Shown: in pieces, positions 1-7,389 of the stretch
Position numbering within the stretch: position 1 is the stretch's first letter
Layout: each line of letters opens with the position of its first letter
Assembly (NCBI GenBank): GCA_937898885.1
Contig: CALDKD010000091.1
Coordinates: 1-14,143 of the forward strand
Source: an uncultured Bacteroidales bacterium
Lineage (GTDB): Bacteria > Bacteroidota > Bacteroidia > Bacteroidales > Bacteroidaceae
Length of the DNA stretch: 14,143 bases
Direction: 5' to 3'
Made by a program: the position numbers and the translations under genes
The notes under the pieces: generated by a model
What the model saw: the letters and a program-made list of their open reading frames with translations, nothing else
Told to the model about the DNA's origin: nothing
Databases searched by the model: none

Positions 1-10
1 ACTATTACGT

Positions 11-781
11 ATGACAACCCGAACCAGTAAGTATGTGCTGACAGCGATGCTGGCAGCGGTGGTATTGTACTTAGGTGGTTGTGCTCCTATGTACGTGCTA
101 CAACTGTGTCCGTCATACGTGGTCTGCTACGTCAATCTAAACACGGTGGAGCTATGGCAGGAGCCAACCAATCCGAATGCTATGATAGTCCACCATGGGA
201 ATGATCTGCCTGTCAGGATGTACAGCATGAACAGCAGTGGCGCTGAAAAGGAGGTGTATGACAGCTTGTGCCGGAAGCACAATGATTTGCACTACAATCA
301 ATACCGGTCTTTTCCCAAAGAAGTTAACGATTACTCTGTCACATATAACTGCCGTGATTTCTTGTCAATTGAGGTAGTGTGCGATAAGGATTTTGATGAG
401 CAGCATCCTGCGGGCGCGAGTCTTTGCGACATAGTGCGCTTTATGTCATGGTCTCCGTACAAATACATTGCCAGCGGATACTCCAAGTGCTACAACTATA
501 ATGCCTGGGCGCTGTCAGAAGCATTCAAAGAGCTTATGCCTATCTATTTTAGCGATGAGTGGTTTCAGGAAAGCACATCTGCCACCTGCTACCCTATAGA
601 CAAGATGGCCAAAGACCTGACACCGTCCGATTTAATACTCCTCGGTCACAATTATCCGGGTTTCTTGGGAATGCTGTACTTTGAGAACGGCCCGAGACAG
701 CCCGGTGAATATACGATAACGGTAACTTTGAACTGCGACGATGGCTATGTGATAAGCAACAGCGCGAAGATGCGCTTCTAA
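11..781 (+). CDS. Cysteine-rich lipoprotein of unknown function
   Basis: A 256-residue protein with a clear lipoprotein signal: a short basic N-terminus (R4, K7), a hydrophobic stretch at about residues 9-21, and the lipobox LGGC with the lipidated cysteine at C24. It should therefore be exported and anchored in the membrane, probably the outer membrane or cell surface as is common in Bacteroidetes. The mature part has nine further cysteines spread over its length, which could form disulfides, and a C-terminal stretch (about residues 230-256) that looks like a beta-strand pair. I do not recognise the family and see no catalytic motif. The reading frame is open to the window edge, so an upstream start cannot be excluded, but the signal peptide fits M1 well. 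It ends 253 bases before lplA and is probably a separate transcription unit. Confidence 0.75.
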   Translation: MTTRTSKYVLTAMLAAVVLYLGGCAPMYVLQLCPSYVVCYVNLNTVELWQEPTNPNAMIVHHGNDLPVRMYSMNSSGAEKEVYDSLCRKHNDLHYNQYRSFPKEVNDYSVTYNCRDFLSIEVVCDKDFDEQHPAGASLCDIVRFMSWSPYKYIASGYSKCYNYNAWALSEAFKELMPIYFSDEWFQESTSATCYPIDKMAKDLTPSDLILLGHNYPGFLGMLYFENGPRQPGEYTITVTLNCDDGYVISNSAKMRF

Positions 782-1000
782 CCCGAAATGCCTGCACAGG
801 CTGAACGGTCCAAAAAGTCGCGTGACGCGCTCTCGGCCTCGTTCTATCCCGAGGGAGGCAATCTTGTGCGGGGGCTGACATCGCGTGTGGCCTTCAAGCT
901 CATTGATGCCGACGGCCTGACACGGAGTTCTGACATAGCCTCTGACTGCGGCCTTAAAAAGTGTAGCTCACTAACATTTGGCAATTCCCCTGCATATTAG
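782..1000 (+). pseudogene. Remnant of a macroglobulin-like (MG2-type) surface protein
   Basis: The frame between the lipoprotein stop and a stop at 998-1000 contains, at about 824-916, a peptide with the core FYPEGGNLVRGLTSRVAFK. This closely resembles the FFPEGGxLVxGxxxRVAFKA signature that I know from large Bacteroidetes proteins with MG2/macroglobulin-like or TonB-plug domains. Those proteins are many hundreds of residues long; only about 30-40 residues survive here, and after the DADG turn the similarity stops. There is no plausible signal or start. I read it as a decayed fragment left by deletion or recombination. It lies in the same frame as the preceding lipoprotein, but that protein ends with its own stop codon. 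A short functional peptide starting at ATG 788 is possible but unlikely. Confidence 0.5.
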
Positions 1001-1008
1001 TATATTCG
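977..1008 (+). promoter_or_regulatory. Bacteroidetes-type promoter for the lplA-gcv operon
   Basis: TTTG at 977-980 and TATATTCG at 1001-1008 are separated by 20 bp. They match the primary-sigma consensus of Bacteroidetes (-33 TTTG, -7 TAnnTTTG) with one mismatch in the -7 box. Transcription would begin near 1013-1018, about 20 bases before the ATG at 1035, leaving no room for a leader riboswitch. Confidence 0.6.
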
Positions 1009-1034
1009 CAGTATATAACGAACGGATTACTATT

Positions 1035-1766
1035 ATGCAGCAAGAGGGGCAGAATACGCATCTGGTATTGCCGGAGGAGACTGAGCGGAGGCTGGTCTTT
1101 TATCTGGCTATGGAGGAGTGGGCCGTACGGAACGCTCCTGACTCTTTTTTTGTGTGGAGCGTGCAGCCCACGGTGATATTCGGGCGTAATCAGGATATGG
1201 AGGCTGAGGTGAATGTGGCATATTGCCGCGGGCACGGCATACAGATGTACCGGAGAAAGAGCGGCGGAGGCTGCGTGTTCTCGGACAAGGGAAATCTGAT
1301 GCTGTCGTACATAACCAGCCAGAAAGATGTGAGTGTGGCGTTTCAGGATTATCTGGAGCGGCTGGCATCGGCCTTGCGCGGGCTGGGGATGGATGCCGTT
1401 ACTACTGCCCACAACGATATTCTGGTGAATGGCCTGAAGGTATCGGGCAACGCCTGCTTTGCCACTCCCACCGGTTGCATAGTTCACGGAACACTGCTCT
1501 ATAATGGTGATTTCGCACAGATGGAACGCGCCATAACGCCATCCAGAGAGAAACTTCAGAGCAAGGGAATTCAGTCTGTGCGGCAGCGCGTGGGCAATCT
1601 TAAGGAACTTGGCATAGAGTTTTCAATAGATGAGTTAAAAGACAAAATAATTCATTATTTTTGCAAAAAGGAGACTTGCCTCTCACCCGCAGTCATTTGC
1701 GAGATAGAGGAGATAGAAAGCGGTTACTTAGACGATAATTTCATAAGATATGGCAGAAGAGTATAA
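1035..1766 (+). CDS. lplA: Lipoate-protein ligase A (LplA family)
   Basis: A 243-residue cytoplasmic ligase that activates lipoate with ATP and transfers it to a lysine of a lipoyl domain; the evident partner is GcvH, encoded in the same operon. Visible motifs are RRKSGGG at residues 73-79, followed by VFSDKGNLMLSY (lipoyl-AMP binding loop), and NDILVNGLKVSGNA with the likely catalytic lysine K135. It is shorter than E. coli LplA (about 338 residues) and has only a reduced C-terminal accessory part. I chose ATG 1035 because a possible TTG start at 978 lies inside the predicted promoter, and the 19 extra residues look unlike the family. The stop overlaps the gcvT start by 17 bases, so the two are probably translationally coupled. 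An octanoyltransferase-type activity is possible within this fold, but the motifs favour a ligase. Confidence 0.88.
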   Translation: MQQEGQNTHLVLPEETERRLVFYLAMEEWAVRNAPDSFFVWSVQPTVIFGRNQDMEAEVNVAYCRGHGIQMYRRKSGGGCVFSDKGNLMLSYITSQKDVSVAFQDYLERLASALRGLGMDAVTTAHNDILVNGLKVSGNACFATPTGCIVHGTLLYNGDFAQMERAITPSREKLQSKGIQSVRQRVGNLKELGIEFSIDELKDKIIHYFCKKETCLSPAVICEIEEIESGYLDDNFIRYGRRV

Positions 1767-2853
1767 GAGAACGTGTCTGTATGACAGCCACGTGGCGCTT
1801 GGGGCGCAGATGAGCCCTTTCGCGGGTTTTGATATGCCCATCCAGTACAAGGGTATCACAGAGGAGCATCTGGCAGTCCGCACCAAGGTGGGAATGTTTG
1901 ATGTGTCGCATATGGGCGAGGTATTCATCAGTGGCCCCGATGCAGAGCGTTACGTGAACCACATCTTCACAAACGACATCCGCGGCTATGAGCCGGGCAA
2001 GGTGCTGTATGGTATGATGCTGTATCCTGAGGGCGGCGTTGTGGATGACCTCCTGGTGTATCGCGAGTTCCAGCCCGACCATTTCCTGCTGGTTGTGAAT
2101 GCCGCCAACATAGACAAGGATTATGCGTGGATGCTTGAGCAGAAGGCCGGTTTTGATGTAAAGATAGACAATGCGTCGGACCTGTGGGGCGAGATAGCCG
2201 TTCAGGGCCCGGAGTCTGAGCGCATTGTGGGCGAGTTGCTGAGAATACAGTGTGCCGCCGGACTGGGCTTTTACGAATATGCCGAGTCTGAGTGGAACGG
2301 CCACCGGATGATTGTGAGCCGTACCGGATACACCGGTGAGGACGGCTTTGAGCTGTATGCCGGCATTGAGGATACCAGGCAGCTCTGGGATATCCTGCTG
2401 AAGGCTGGTGTTGAGCCGTGCGGCCTTGGTTGCCGCGATACCTTGCGCTTTGAGGCTGGTCTGCCTCTGTACGGCGATGAGCTGAGTGCCGGCATCACTC
2501 CGATTGAGGCCGGCCTGGGAATGTTCTGCAAGCTTGACAAGGAGGAGTTCATAGGCAAGGAGGCCTTGGCCGCCCAGAAAGCCGCCGGTCCCGCAAGGAA
2601 GCTGGTAGGCATAGAGATTGCCGACCGTGCCATTCCCCGTCACGGCTATCCCGTAGAGCTTGAGGACGGCACCCAGATAGGCGAGGTTACCACCGGCTAC
2701 CACTCAATCTCTCTTGACAAAAGCATCTGCATGGCCCTGGTGGATTCCAAATATTCCGCCTTGGGAACCCCCCTGTGGATTCACATCCGCAAGAAGACCT
2801 TCCCCGGCCAGGTAGTAAAGAAGCGCTTCTATCAGACCAACTATAAGAAGTAA
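1750..2853 (+). CDS. gcvT: Glycine cleavage system T protein (aminomethyltransferase)
   Basis: A 367-residue tetrahydrofolate-dependent aminomethyltransferase. It takes the aminomethyl group from the lipoyl arm of GcvH, releasing ammonia and forming 5,10-methylene-THF. The length is normal for the family. Visible signatures are the N-terminal MSPFAGFDMPIQY segment, DVSHMGE at about residues 51-57, VVDDL with the conserved acidic pair D99/D100, SRTGYTGEDGFELY, and the folate-site segment GLGCRDTLRFEAGLPLYG. The C-terminal domain with IGEVTTGYHS is present. It starts within the end of lplA (17-base overlap). A 110-base gap with a hairpin element separates it from gcvH, the widest gap in this operon. 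Confidence 0.96.
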   Translation: MAEEYKRTCLYDSHVALGAQMSPFAGFDMPIQYKGITEEHLAVRTKVGMFDVSHMGEVFISGPDAERYVNHIFTNDIRGYEPGKVLYGMMLYPEGGVVDDLLVYREFQPDHFLLVVNAANIDKDYAWMLEQKAGFDVKIDNASDLWGEIAVQGPESERIVGELLRIQCAAGLGFYEYAESEWNGHRMIVSRTGYTGEDGFELYAGIEDTRQLWDILLKAGVEPCGLGCRDTLRFEAGLPLYGDELSAGITPIEAGLGMFCKLDKEEFIGKEALAAQKAAGPARKLVGIEIADRAIPRHGYPVELEDGTQIGEVTTGYHSISLDKSICMALVDSKYSALGTPLWIHIRKKTFPGQVVKKRFYQTNYKK

Positions 2854-2866
2854 CTTTGGCAAGGGG

Positions 2867-2904
2867 CCCGCCGCGGAGCGGTGGGAGGGATGAGCGAAGC
2901 GAAG
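2867..2904. repeat. GC-rich REP-like hairpin element between gcvT and gcvH
   Basis: A stem of 7 bp (arms 2867-2873 and 2879-2885, one G-T pair, 5-base loop) is followed by a GCGAAGCGAAG run at 2894-2904. The GC-rich, G/A-patterned sequence looks unlike the surrounding genes and resembles the repetitive extragenic palindromes scattered in many bacterial genomes. There is no T-run after the stem, so it is a poor terminator; it may stabilise or mark a processing point in the operon mRNA. No second copy is present in this window. Confidence 0.4.
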
Positions 2905-2963
2905 TTTTATCGACTTAATGCCGTAAGAGCGGAAAGAAAAGAAATATACAAACAAATAAAGAT

Positions 2964-3344
2964 ATGAGCAAAGTAGTAGAAGGACTGAAGTACAGCGAGA
3001 CCCACGAATGGGTGAAGGCTGAGGGCGACATCGCCATAATCGGAGTAACTGATTTCGCACAGAAGGAGATGGGCGCCATAACATACGTGGATTGCCCCGA
3101 CGTTGACGACGAGCTTGAGAAGGGTGAGGAGTTCGGAGCCCTGGAGAGCGTAAAGGCATCGAGCGACCTCTACAGCCCGGTATCCGGAACCGTAGTTGAG
3201 GTGAACGAGGCTGTAGTTGACGGTCCTGAGCTGGTAAACGAGGATGCCTTCGCCAACTGGATAATCAAGGTTCAGATGAGCGATGCCTCAGAGCTCGACT
3301 CATTGATGGATGCCGCCGCTTACAGTCAGATGATTGGAGAGTAA
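2964..3344 (+). CDS. gcvH: Glycine cleavage system H protein (lipoyl carrier)
   Basis: A 126-residue lipoyl-carrier protein that shuttles the aminomethyl group from the P-protein to GcvT and is reoxidised by the L-protein. The lipoylation site is K64 in the motif ESVKASSDLYSP, exactly where expected in this family. The N-terminal HEWV motif and the VNE / P-LVNEDAF segment of the lipoyl fold are also present. The length is standard. The start codon follows an A-rich leader (2931-2963) with no Shine-Dalgarno, typical of Bacteroidetes. Its TAA stop shares one base with the gcvPA ATG (TAATG), so translation is probably coupled. The LplA at the operon head is the likely modifying enzyme. Confidence 0.97.
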   Translation: MSKVVEGLKYSETHEWVKAEGDIAIIGVTDFAQKEMGAITYVDCPDVDDELEKGEEFGALESVKASSDLYSPVSGTVVEVNEAVVDGPELVNEDAFANWIIKVQMSDASELDSLMDAAAYSQMIGE

Positions 3345-4669
3345 TGGCCACATTCCAGTATTTTCCGCAAACCGATGAGGACATCCGGCTGATGCTGGAG
3401 CGCATCGGAGTGAACTCGCTGGACGACCTGTACAGCGATGTTCCCGACGGCTTTCTCTATAAAGGCGAGTATGACCTGCCCGAGTCAATGTCAGAGCAGC
3501 AGGTACGCGCTTTCTTCGAGGAGCTTGCAGCAAAGAACCCACGCCTGACGGTATTCGCGGGCGCAGGCGCCTATGACCACTATACACCGTCGGTGATACC
3601 GTACATCACCCAGCGCTCAGAGTTCCTTACCGCCTATACTCCGTACCAATGCGAGATATCGCAGGGCACATTGCGCTACATATTCGAGTATCAGAGTATG
3701 ATGTGCGCCCTTACCGGAATGGACGTGAGCAACGCATCGATGTACGATGGCCCCACTGCCGCAGCCGAGGCAATGCGCATGGCTGTGGCATCGGCCAAGA
3801 AAAAGAACACCGTGCTGCTTTCAGAGACACTTCTGCCGCACGTGCGCAGAGTGGTGGAGACATACGCCAGATATTACGGTGTGAGGATAGAGTACATAGC
3901 TCAGGAAAACGGACAGACATCGCTGAAGTCTCTTGAGGCACTGATGGCCGGTGGCGATGTGGCAGGCGTGATAGTTCCGTCGGTCAACCGCTTTGGCATA
4001 ATAGAGGACCTTACCGGCTTTGCCGATATGGTACACGCCTCAAAGGCTATGCTGGTCCAGTATTGCGACCCGTCGGCTCTGGCTGTGGTGAGGACTCCTG
4101 CCGGATGGGGCGCCGATGTTGCCGTGGGCGATGGTCAGCCTCTTGGAATACCACTCTGCTACGGAGGTCCGTATGTGGGATTTATGGCTTGCCGCAAGGA
4201 TTATATGCGCAAGTTGCCTGGCCGTATAGTAGGCGAGACCCGCGATGGCGCAGGCCGCCGCTCATTCGTGCTGACACTCCAGGCACGCGAGCAGCATATC
4301 CGCCGCGAGAAGGCTACCAGCAATATCTGCTCAAACGAGTCTCTTATGGCTCTCTGGGTTACGGTATATCTGTCGCTGATGGGCCCGCAGGGAATGCGCA
4401 AGGTAAATGAGGAATCATACAAAGGTGCCCACTATCTGTACGATGCCCTGATCGCTACCGGAAAGTTCCAGAAAGTATTTGACGCTCCTTTCCTGAAAGA
4501 GTTCGTGCTGAGGCCGCTGCTTCCAGTGGAGCAGCTGCAGCGCAGACTGTACGATGCAGGCTTCTTCGGAGCCCTTGAGACAGAGGATGGCTATGTGAGC
4601 TTCTGCGTAACCGAGAAGCGCGCCAAGGCAGAGATTGACAAACTGATTGAAGTCATAAAGGAGTGCTGA
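3344..4669 (+). CDS. gcvPA: Glycine dehydrogenase (decarboxylating) subunit 1, P-protein alpha
   Basis: A 441-residue N-terminal half of the P-protein; together with GcvPB it forms the PLP-dependent glycine decarboxylase that loads the aminomethyl group on lipoyl-GcvH. Recognisable family segments are the N-terminal YFPQTDEDIRLML, the AGAGAYDHYTPSVI and RSEFLTAYTPYQCEISQGTLR blocks, MYDGPTAAAEA, and the C-terminal-third ATSNICSNESLMAL. The length is normal for a stand-alone GcvPA. The fold is that of an aminotransferase-like PLP enzyme, but the PLP lysine lies in the partner subunit. It overlaps the gcvH stop by one base and ends three bases before gcvPB, as expected for stoichiometric production. 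Confidence 0.96.
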   Translation: MATFQYFPQTDEDIRLMLERIGVNSLDDLYSDVPDGFLYKGEYDLPESMSEQQVRAFFEELAAKNPRLTVFAGAGAYDHYTPSVIPYITQRSEFLTAYTPYQCEISQGTLRYIFEYQSMMCALTGMDVSNASMYDGPTAAAEAMRMAVASAKKKNTVLLSETLLPHVRRVVETYARYYGVRIEYIAQENGQTSLKSLEALMAGGDVAGVIVPSVNRFGIIEDLTGFADMVHASKAMLVQYCDPSALAVVRTPAGWGADVAVGDGQPLGIPLCYGGPYVGFMACRKDYMRKLPGRIVGETRDGAGRRSFVLTLQAREQHIRREKATSNICSNESLMALWVTVYLSLMGPQGMRKVNEESYKGAHYLYDALIATGKFQKVFDAPFLKEFVLRPLLPVEQLQRRLYDAGFFGALETEDGYVSFCVTEKRAKAEIDKLIEVIKEC

Positions 4670-4672
4670 GCT

Positions 4673-6085
4673 ATGAGGTATTACGACAAACTTATATTCG
4701 AGCTTTCAAAGAGTGGCCGCACCGGCTATTCAATAGCAGACAACGGCTGCGCCGGTTATGAGATGCAGTTGCCACAGGCTCTTGCGCGCAAGGATGATGC
4801 CGCCCTTCCAGAGGTGAGCGAGGTTGATGTGGTGCGTCATTACACTAACCTGAGCCAGATGAACTTTGGCGTTGACACAGGCTTCTATCCTCTGGGCAGC
4901 TGTACAATGAAGTACAATCCCAAGATAAACGAGGAGATTGCCAATATGCCGGCATTCCTCGGCCTGCATCCCCTGCAGGCTGAATATACCGTTCCTGGTG
5001 TGAATGAGATATACGATGGCATAGACCGCTCCCTGGCCGCCATCACTGGAATGGAGCATTTCACATTCAAGCCTTGCGCGGGTGCCCACGGCGAGCTTAC
5101 CGGTCTGATGATTATACGCGAGTATCACATATCCCGCGGCGATATGAAGCGTACACGCATCATTGTTCCCGACAGTGCTCACGGCACAAACCCTGCCAGT
5201 GCTGCTGTCTGCGGTCTGGAGATTGTTGAGGTTAAGTCAAATGCCAACGGTCTGGTGGATGTGAATGACCTGCGTCCGTTGCTTGACGATACCATAGCCG
5301 GTATTATGATGACAAACCCGAACACCCTTGGCCTGTTCGAGAGGGAGATACGCGAGATTGCCGGACTGGTCCACGCCGCAGGCGGTCTGCTTTATTACGA
5401 TGGCGCCAATATGAATCCGCTGATTGGTACAGTACGCCCGGGTGATATGGGCTTCGATGTGATGCACCTGAACCTTCACAAGTCTTTCTCTACTCCGCAC
5501 GGAGGCGGAGGCCCTGGAAGCGGTCCTGTGGGCGTGTGCCATAAGCTTGTGCCGTTCCTTGGCGTGAACGTGTCGGGTTTCCACGGGAACTTCGGCGTAA
5601 TACTCAGGGCATACGCATACATACTTATGCTTGGCCGCGAGAACGTCAGGATGTGCGGCAAGCTGGCTACATTGGGTGCCAACTACATAAAGGAGTCACT
5701 TAAGGATGTGTATAAGCTGCCTATAGCATCAGTCTGCAAGCACGAGTTCGTCTTTGACGGTCTTGTGAACGATGGCGCGTGCGAGGGCAAGGCCGGTGCC
5801 ACAACTCTCGATGTGGCAAAGCGCCTGCTTGACTACGGCTTCCACGCCCCGACAATATACTTCCCGTTGCTGTTCCATCAGGCTATTATGATTGAGCCTA
5901 CCGAGACCGAGTCGAAGGAGACACTTGACGAGTTCATCGGTGTTATGCGCAAGATTGCGGAGAAGGCCGCACAGGATCCGGATATCCTGCACGGAGCGCC
6001 TCACAACACTCCGATAGGCCGTCCTGACGAGACTACAGCCGCACGTAATCCTATCCTTAAATTCCAGGACGAATGCGCTTGCTGA
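4673..6085 (+). CDS. gcvPB: Glycine dehydrogenase (decarboxylating) subunit 2, P-protein beta
   Basis: A 470-residue C-terminal half of the P-protein that carries the PLP site. The Schiff-base lysine is K270 in HLNLHKSFSTPHGGGGPGSGP, the classic P-protein signature with its glycine-rich loop. Other conserved blocks are YPLGSCTMKYNPK, the AHGELTGL segment and DSAHGTNPASA. It acts in the cytoplasm as a heterotetramer with GcvPA, releasing CO2 from glycine. The length matches stand-alone GcvPB. The start ATG lies three bases after the gcvPA stop, and its 3' end overlaps the lpdA start by 13 bases. Confidence 0.97.
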   Translation: MRYYDKLIFELSKSGRTGYSIADNGCAGYEMQLPQALARKDDAALPEVSEVDVVRHYTNLSQMNFGVDTGFYPLGSCTMKYNPKINEEIANMPAFLGLHPLQAEYTVPGVNEIYDGIDRSLAAITGMEHFTFKPCAGAHGELTGLMIIREYHISRGDMKRTRIIVPDSAHGTNPASAAVCGLEIVEVKSNANGLVDVNDLRPLLDDTIAGIMMTNPNTLGLFEREIREIAGLVHAAGGLLYYDGANMNPLIGTVRPGDMGFDVMHLNLHKSFSTPHGGGGPGSGPVGVCHKLVPFLGVNVSGFHGNFGVILRAYAYILMLGRENVRMCGKLATLGANYIKESLKDVYKLPIASVCKHEFVFDGLVNDGACEGKAGATTLDVAKRLLDYGFHAPTIYFPLLFHQAIMIEPTETESKETLDEFIGVMRKIAEKAAQDPDILHGAPHNTPIGRPDETTAARNPILKFQDECAC

Positions 6086-7371
6086 TAATAGGAGCCGGTC
6101 CCGGCGGTTACGAGACTGCGGTTGAGGCCGCAAGGCGCGGGATGGAGGTTACGCTTATAACCGAGGGCCCGCTTGGTGGTACCTGCCTGAATGAGGGGTG
6201 CATCCCCACCAAGACCTTCTGTCACTATGCGGAGCTGATTGAGCAGAACCGCAAGGCAGGGTTTGACATCAGTCCTGACCTGGCAGGTGTGGCAGCCCGC
6301 AAGAATGCCGTCATAGAGCAGTTGCGCGGGGGCATTGACTCTCTGCTCCGTGGTGTTACTGTCGTAAGCGGCAAGGCCTCGCTCAAGGATGCGCATACGG
6401 TTGTGGCAAACGGGCAGGAGTATTCTGCAGAGAAGATTATCATTGCCACAGGCTCAAAACCGGCTTTACTGCCCATACCGGGCGCTGAGACGGCTATGAC
6501 ATCGGGCCAGGTGCTTAATCTCACGCAGGTGCCTGCCAGCATCTGTGTGATTGGAGGCGGGGTAATAGGCCTTGAGCTGGCATCGGTATTCAAGAGCTTT
6601 GGCAGCGAGGTTACTGTATTGGAGTATTGCAAGGAGATATTGCCACGCTTTGATGTGGATCTGGCCAAGCGTCTGAGACAGGCTTTGGGCAAGCGGGGCA
6701 TAAGGATTGAGACTCAGGCTCAGGTAACAGCCGTTGATGGCGGAACAGTCAGATATATCAGGAAAGATGCTGAGTGTACCGTTCAGGCGGAGTTGGTGCT
6801 GATGGCCGTTGGCCGCATAGCCAACACCGATGGCCTGAATCTGGAGGCCGCGGGTGTGGAGTATGGCCGCAGGGGTATAGTGGTTGACAGGAATTTCCGT
6901 ACCTCAGTGCCGGATATCTATGCCGTGGGCGATGTTACCGGCGGTATGATGCTTGCGCACGTTGCCACATACCAGGGGCTGCGCGCACTGAATGACATAG
7001 AGGGCAAGAGCGACAATATCCGCTTCGACATTGTTCCTGCCGCTGTCTTCGCTATGCCAGAGGCAGCCACTGTCGGTCTGACCGAGGAGGAATGCAAGGA
7101 GCGCGGCGTCACCGTGCGTTGCCTCAAGTCGTTCTATCGCGCCAACGGCAAGGCCGTGTCGATGGACGAGAGCGATGGCTATTGCAAGATTATTGTATCT
7201 GCCGGGGATGAGCGCATTCTGGGATGTCATCTGATGGGTGCGCATTCATCGGACCTGATACACGAGATTGCGGCGATGCTGAATATGAATGCCACATTAC
7301 AGGATGTCAGGTGTATGATACACGCGCACCCTACACTTGCAGAAGTAATCCAGTCTGCTATTCATCAGTAA
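6073..7371 (+). CDS. lpdA: Dihydrolipoamide dehydrogenase (L-protein, E3)
   Basis: A 432-residue FAD-dependent oxidoreductase that reoxidises the dihydrolipoyl arm of GcvH and reduces NAD. The N-terminus carries the FAD-binding GAGPGGYE motif (residues 7-14). The redox-active disulfide is C38/C43 in GTCLNEGCIPTK, and a second dinucleotide-binding motif IGGGVIGLE lies near the middle. AVGDVTGG marks the FAD site, and the C-terminal HAHPTLAE (H419, E424) supplies the active-site base of the partner monomer. It is somewhat shorter than the usual 460-475 residues, but all catalytic elements are present. Its start overlaps the gcvPB end by 13 bases, which argues that it is dedicated to glycine cleavage, although it could also serve 2-oxoacid dehydrogenases. 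Confidence 0.95.
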   Translation: MRLLIIGAGPGGYETAVEAARRGMEVTLITEGPLGGTCLNEGCIPTKTFCHYAELIEQNRKAGFDISPDLAGVAARKNAVIEQLRGGIDSLLRGVTVVSGKASLKDAHTVVANGQEYSAEKIIIATGSKPALLPIPGAETAMTSGQVLNLTQVPASICVIGGGVIGLELASVFKSFGSEVTVLEYCKEILPRFDVDLAKRLRQALGKRGIRIETQAQVTAVDGGTVRYIRKDAECTVQAELVLMAVGRIANTDGLNLEAAGVEYGRRGIVVDRNFRTSVPDIYAVGDVTGGMMLAHVATYQGLRALNDIEGKSDNIRFDIVPAAVFAMPEAATVGLTEEECKERGVTVRCLKSFYRANGKAVSMDESDGYCKIIVSAGDERILGCHLMGAHSSDLIHEIAAMLNMNATLQDVRCMIHAHPTLAEVIQSAIHQ

Positions 7372-7389
7372 TTTTTTAAAAGAACAAAT

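Noticed and set aside
978..1034. Extended start of lplA at TTG 978
   Set aside because: The TTG is part of the predicted -33 element and would lie upstream of the transcript start; the added residues do not resemble LplA N-termini.
782..1034. Glycine riboswitch before the gcv operon
   Set aside because: The predicted transcript start is only about 20 bases before the ATG, and I see no tandem aptamer structure in the region.
1741..2703. Long minus-strand reading frame opposite gcvT (320 codons)
   Set aside because: Its residue pattern is the antisense shadow of a well-conserved gcvT reading frame, with no family features or promoter of its own.
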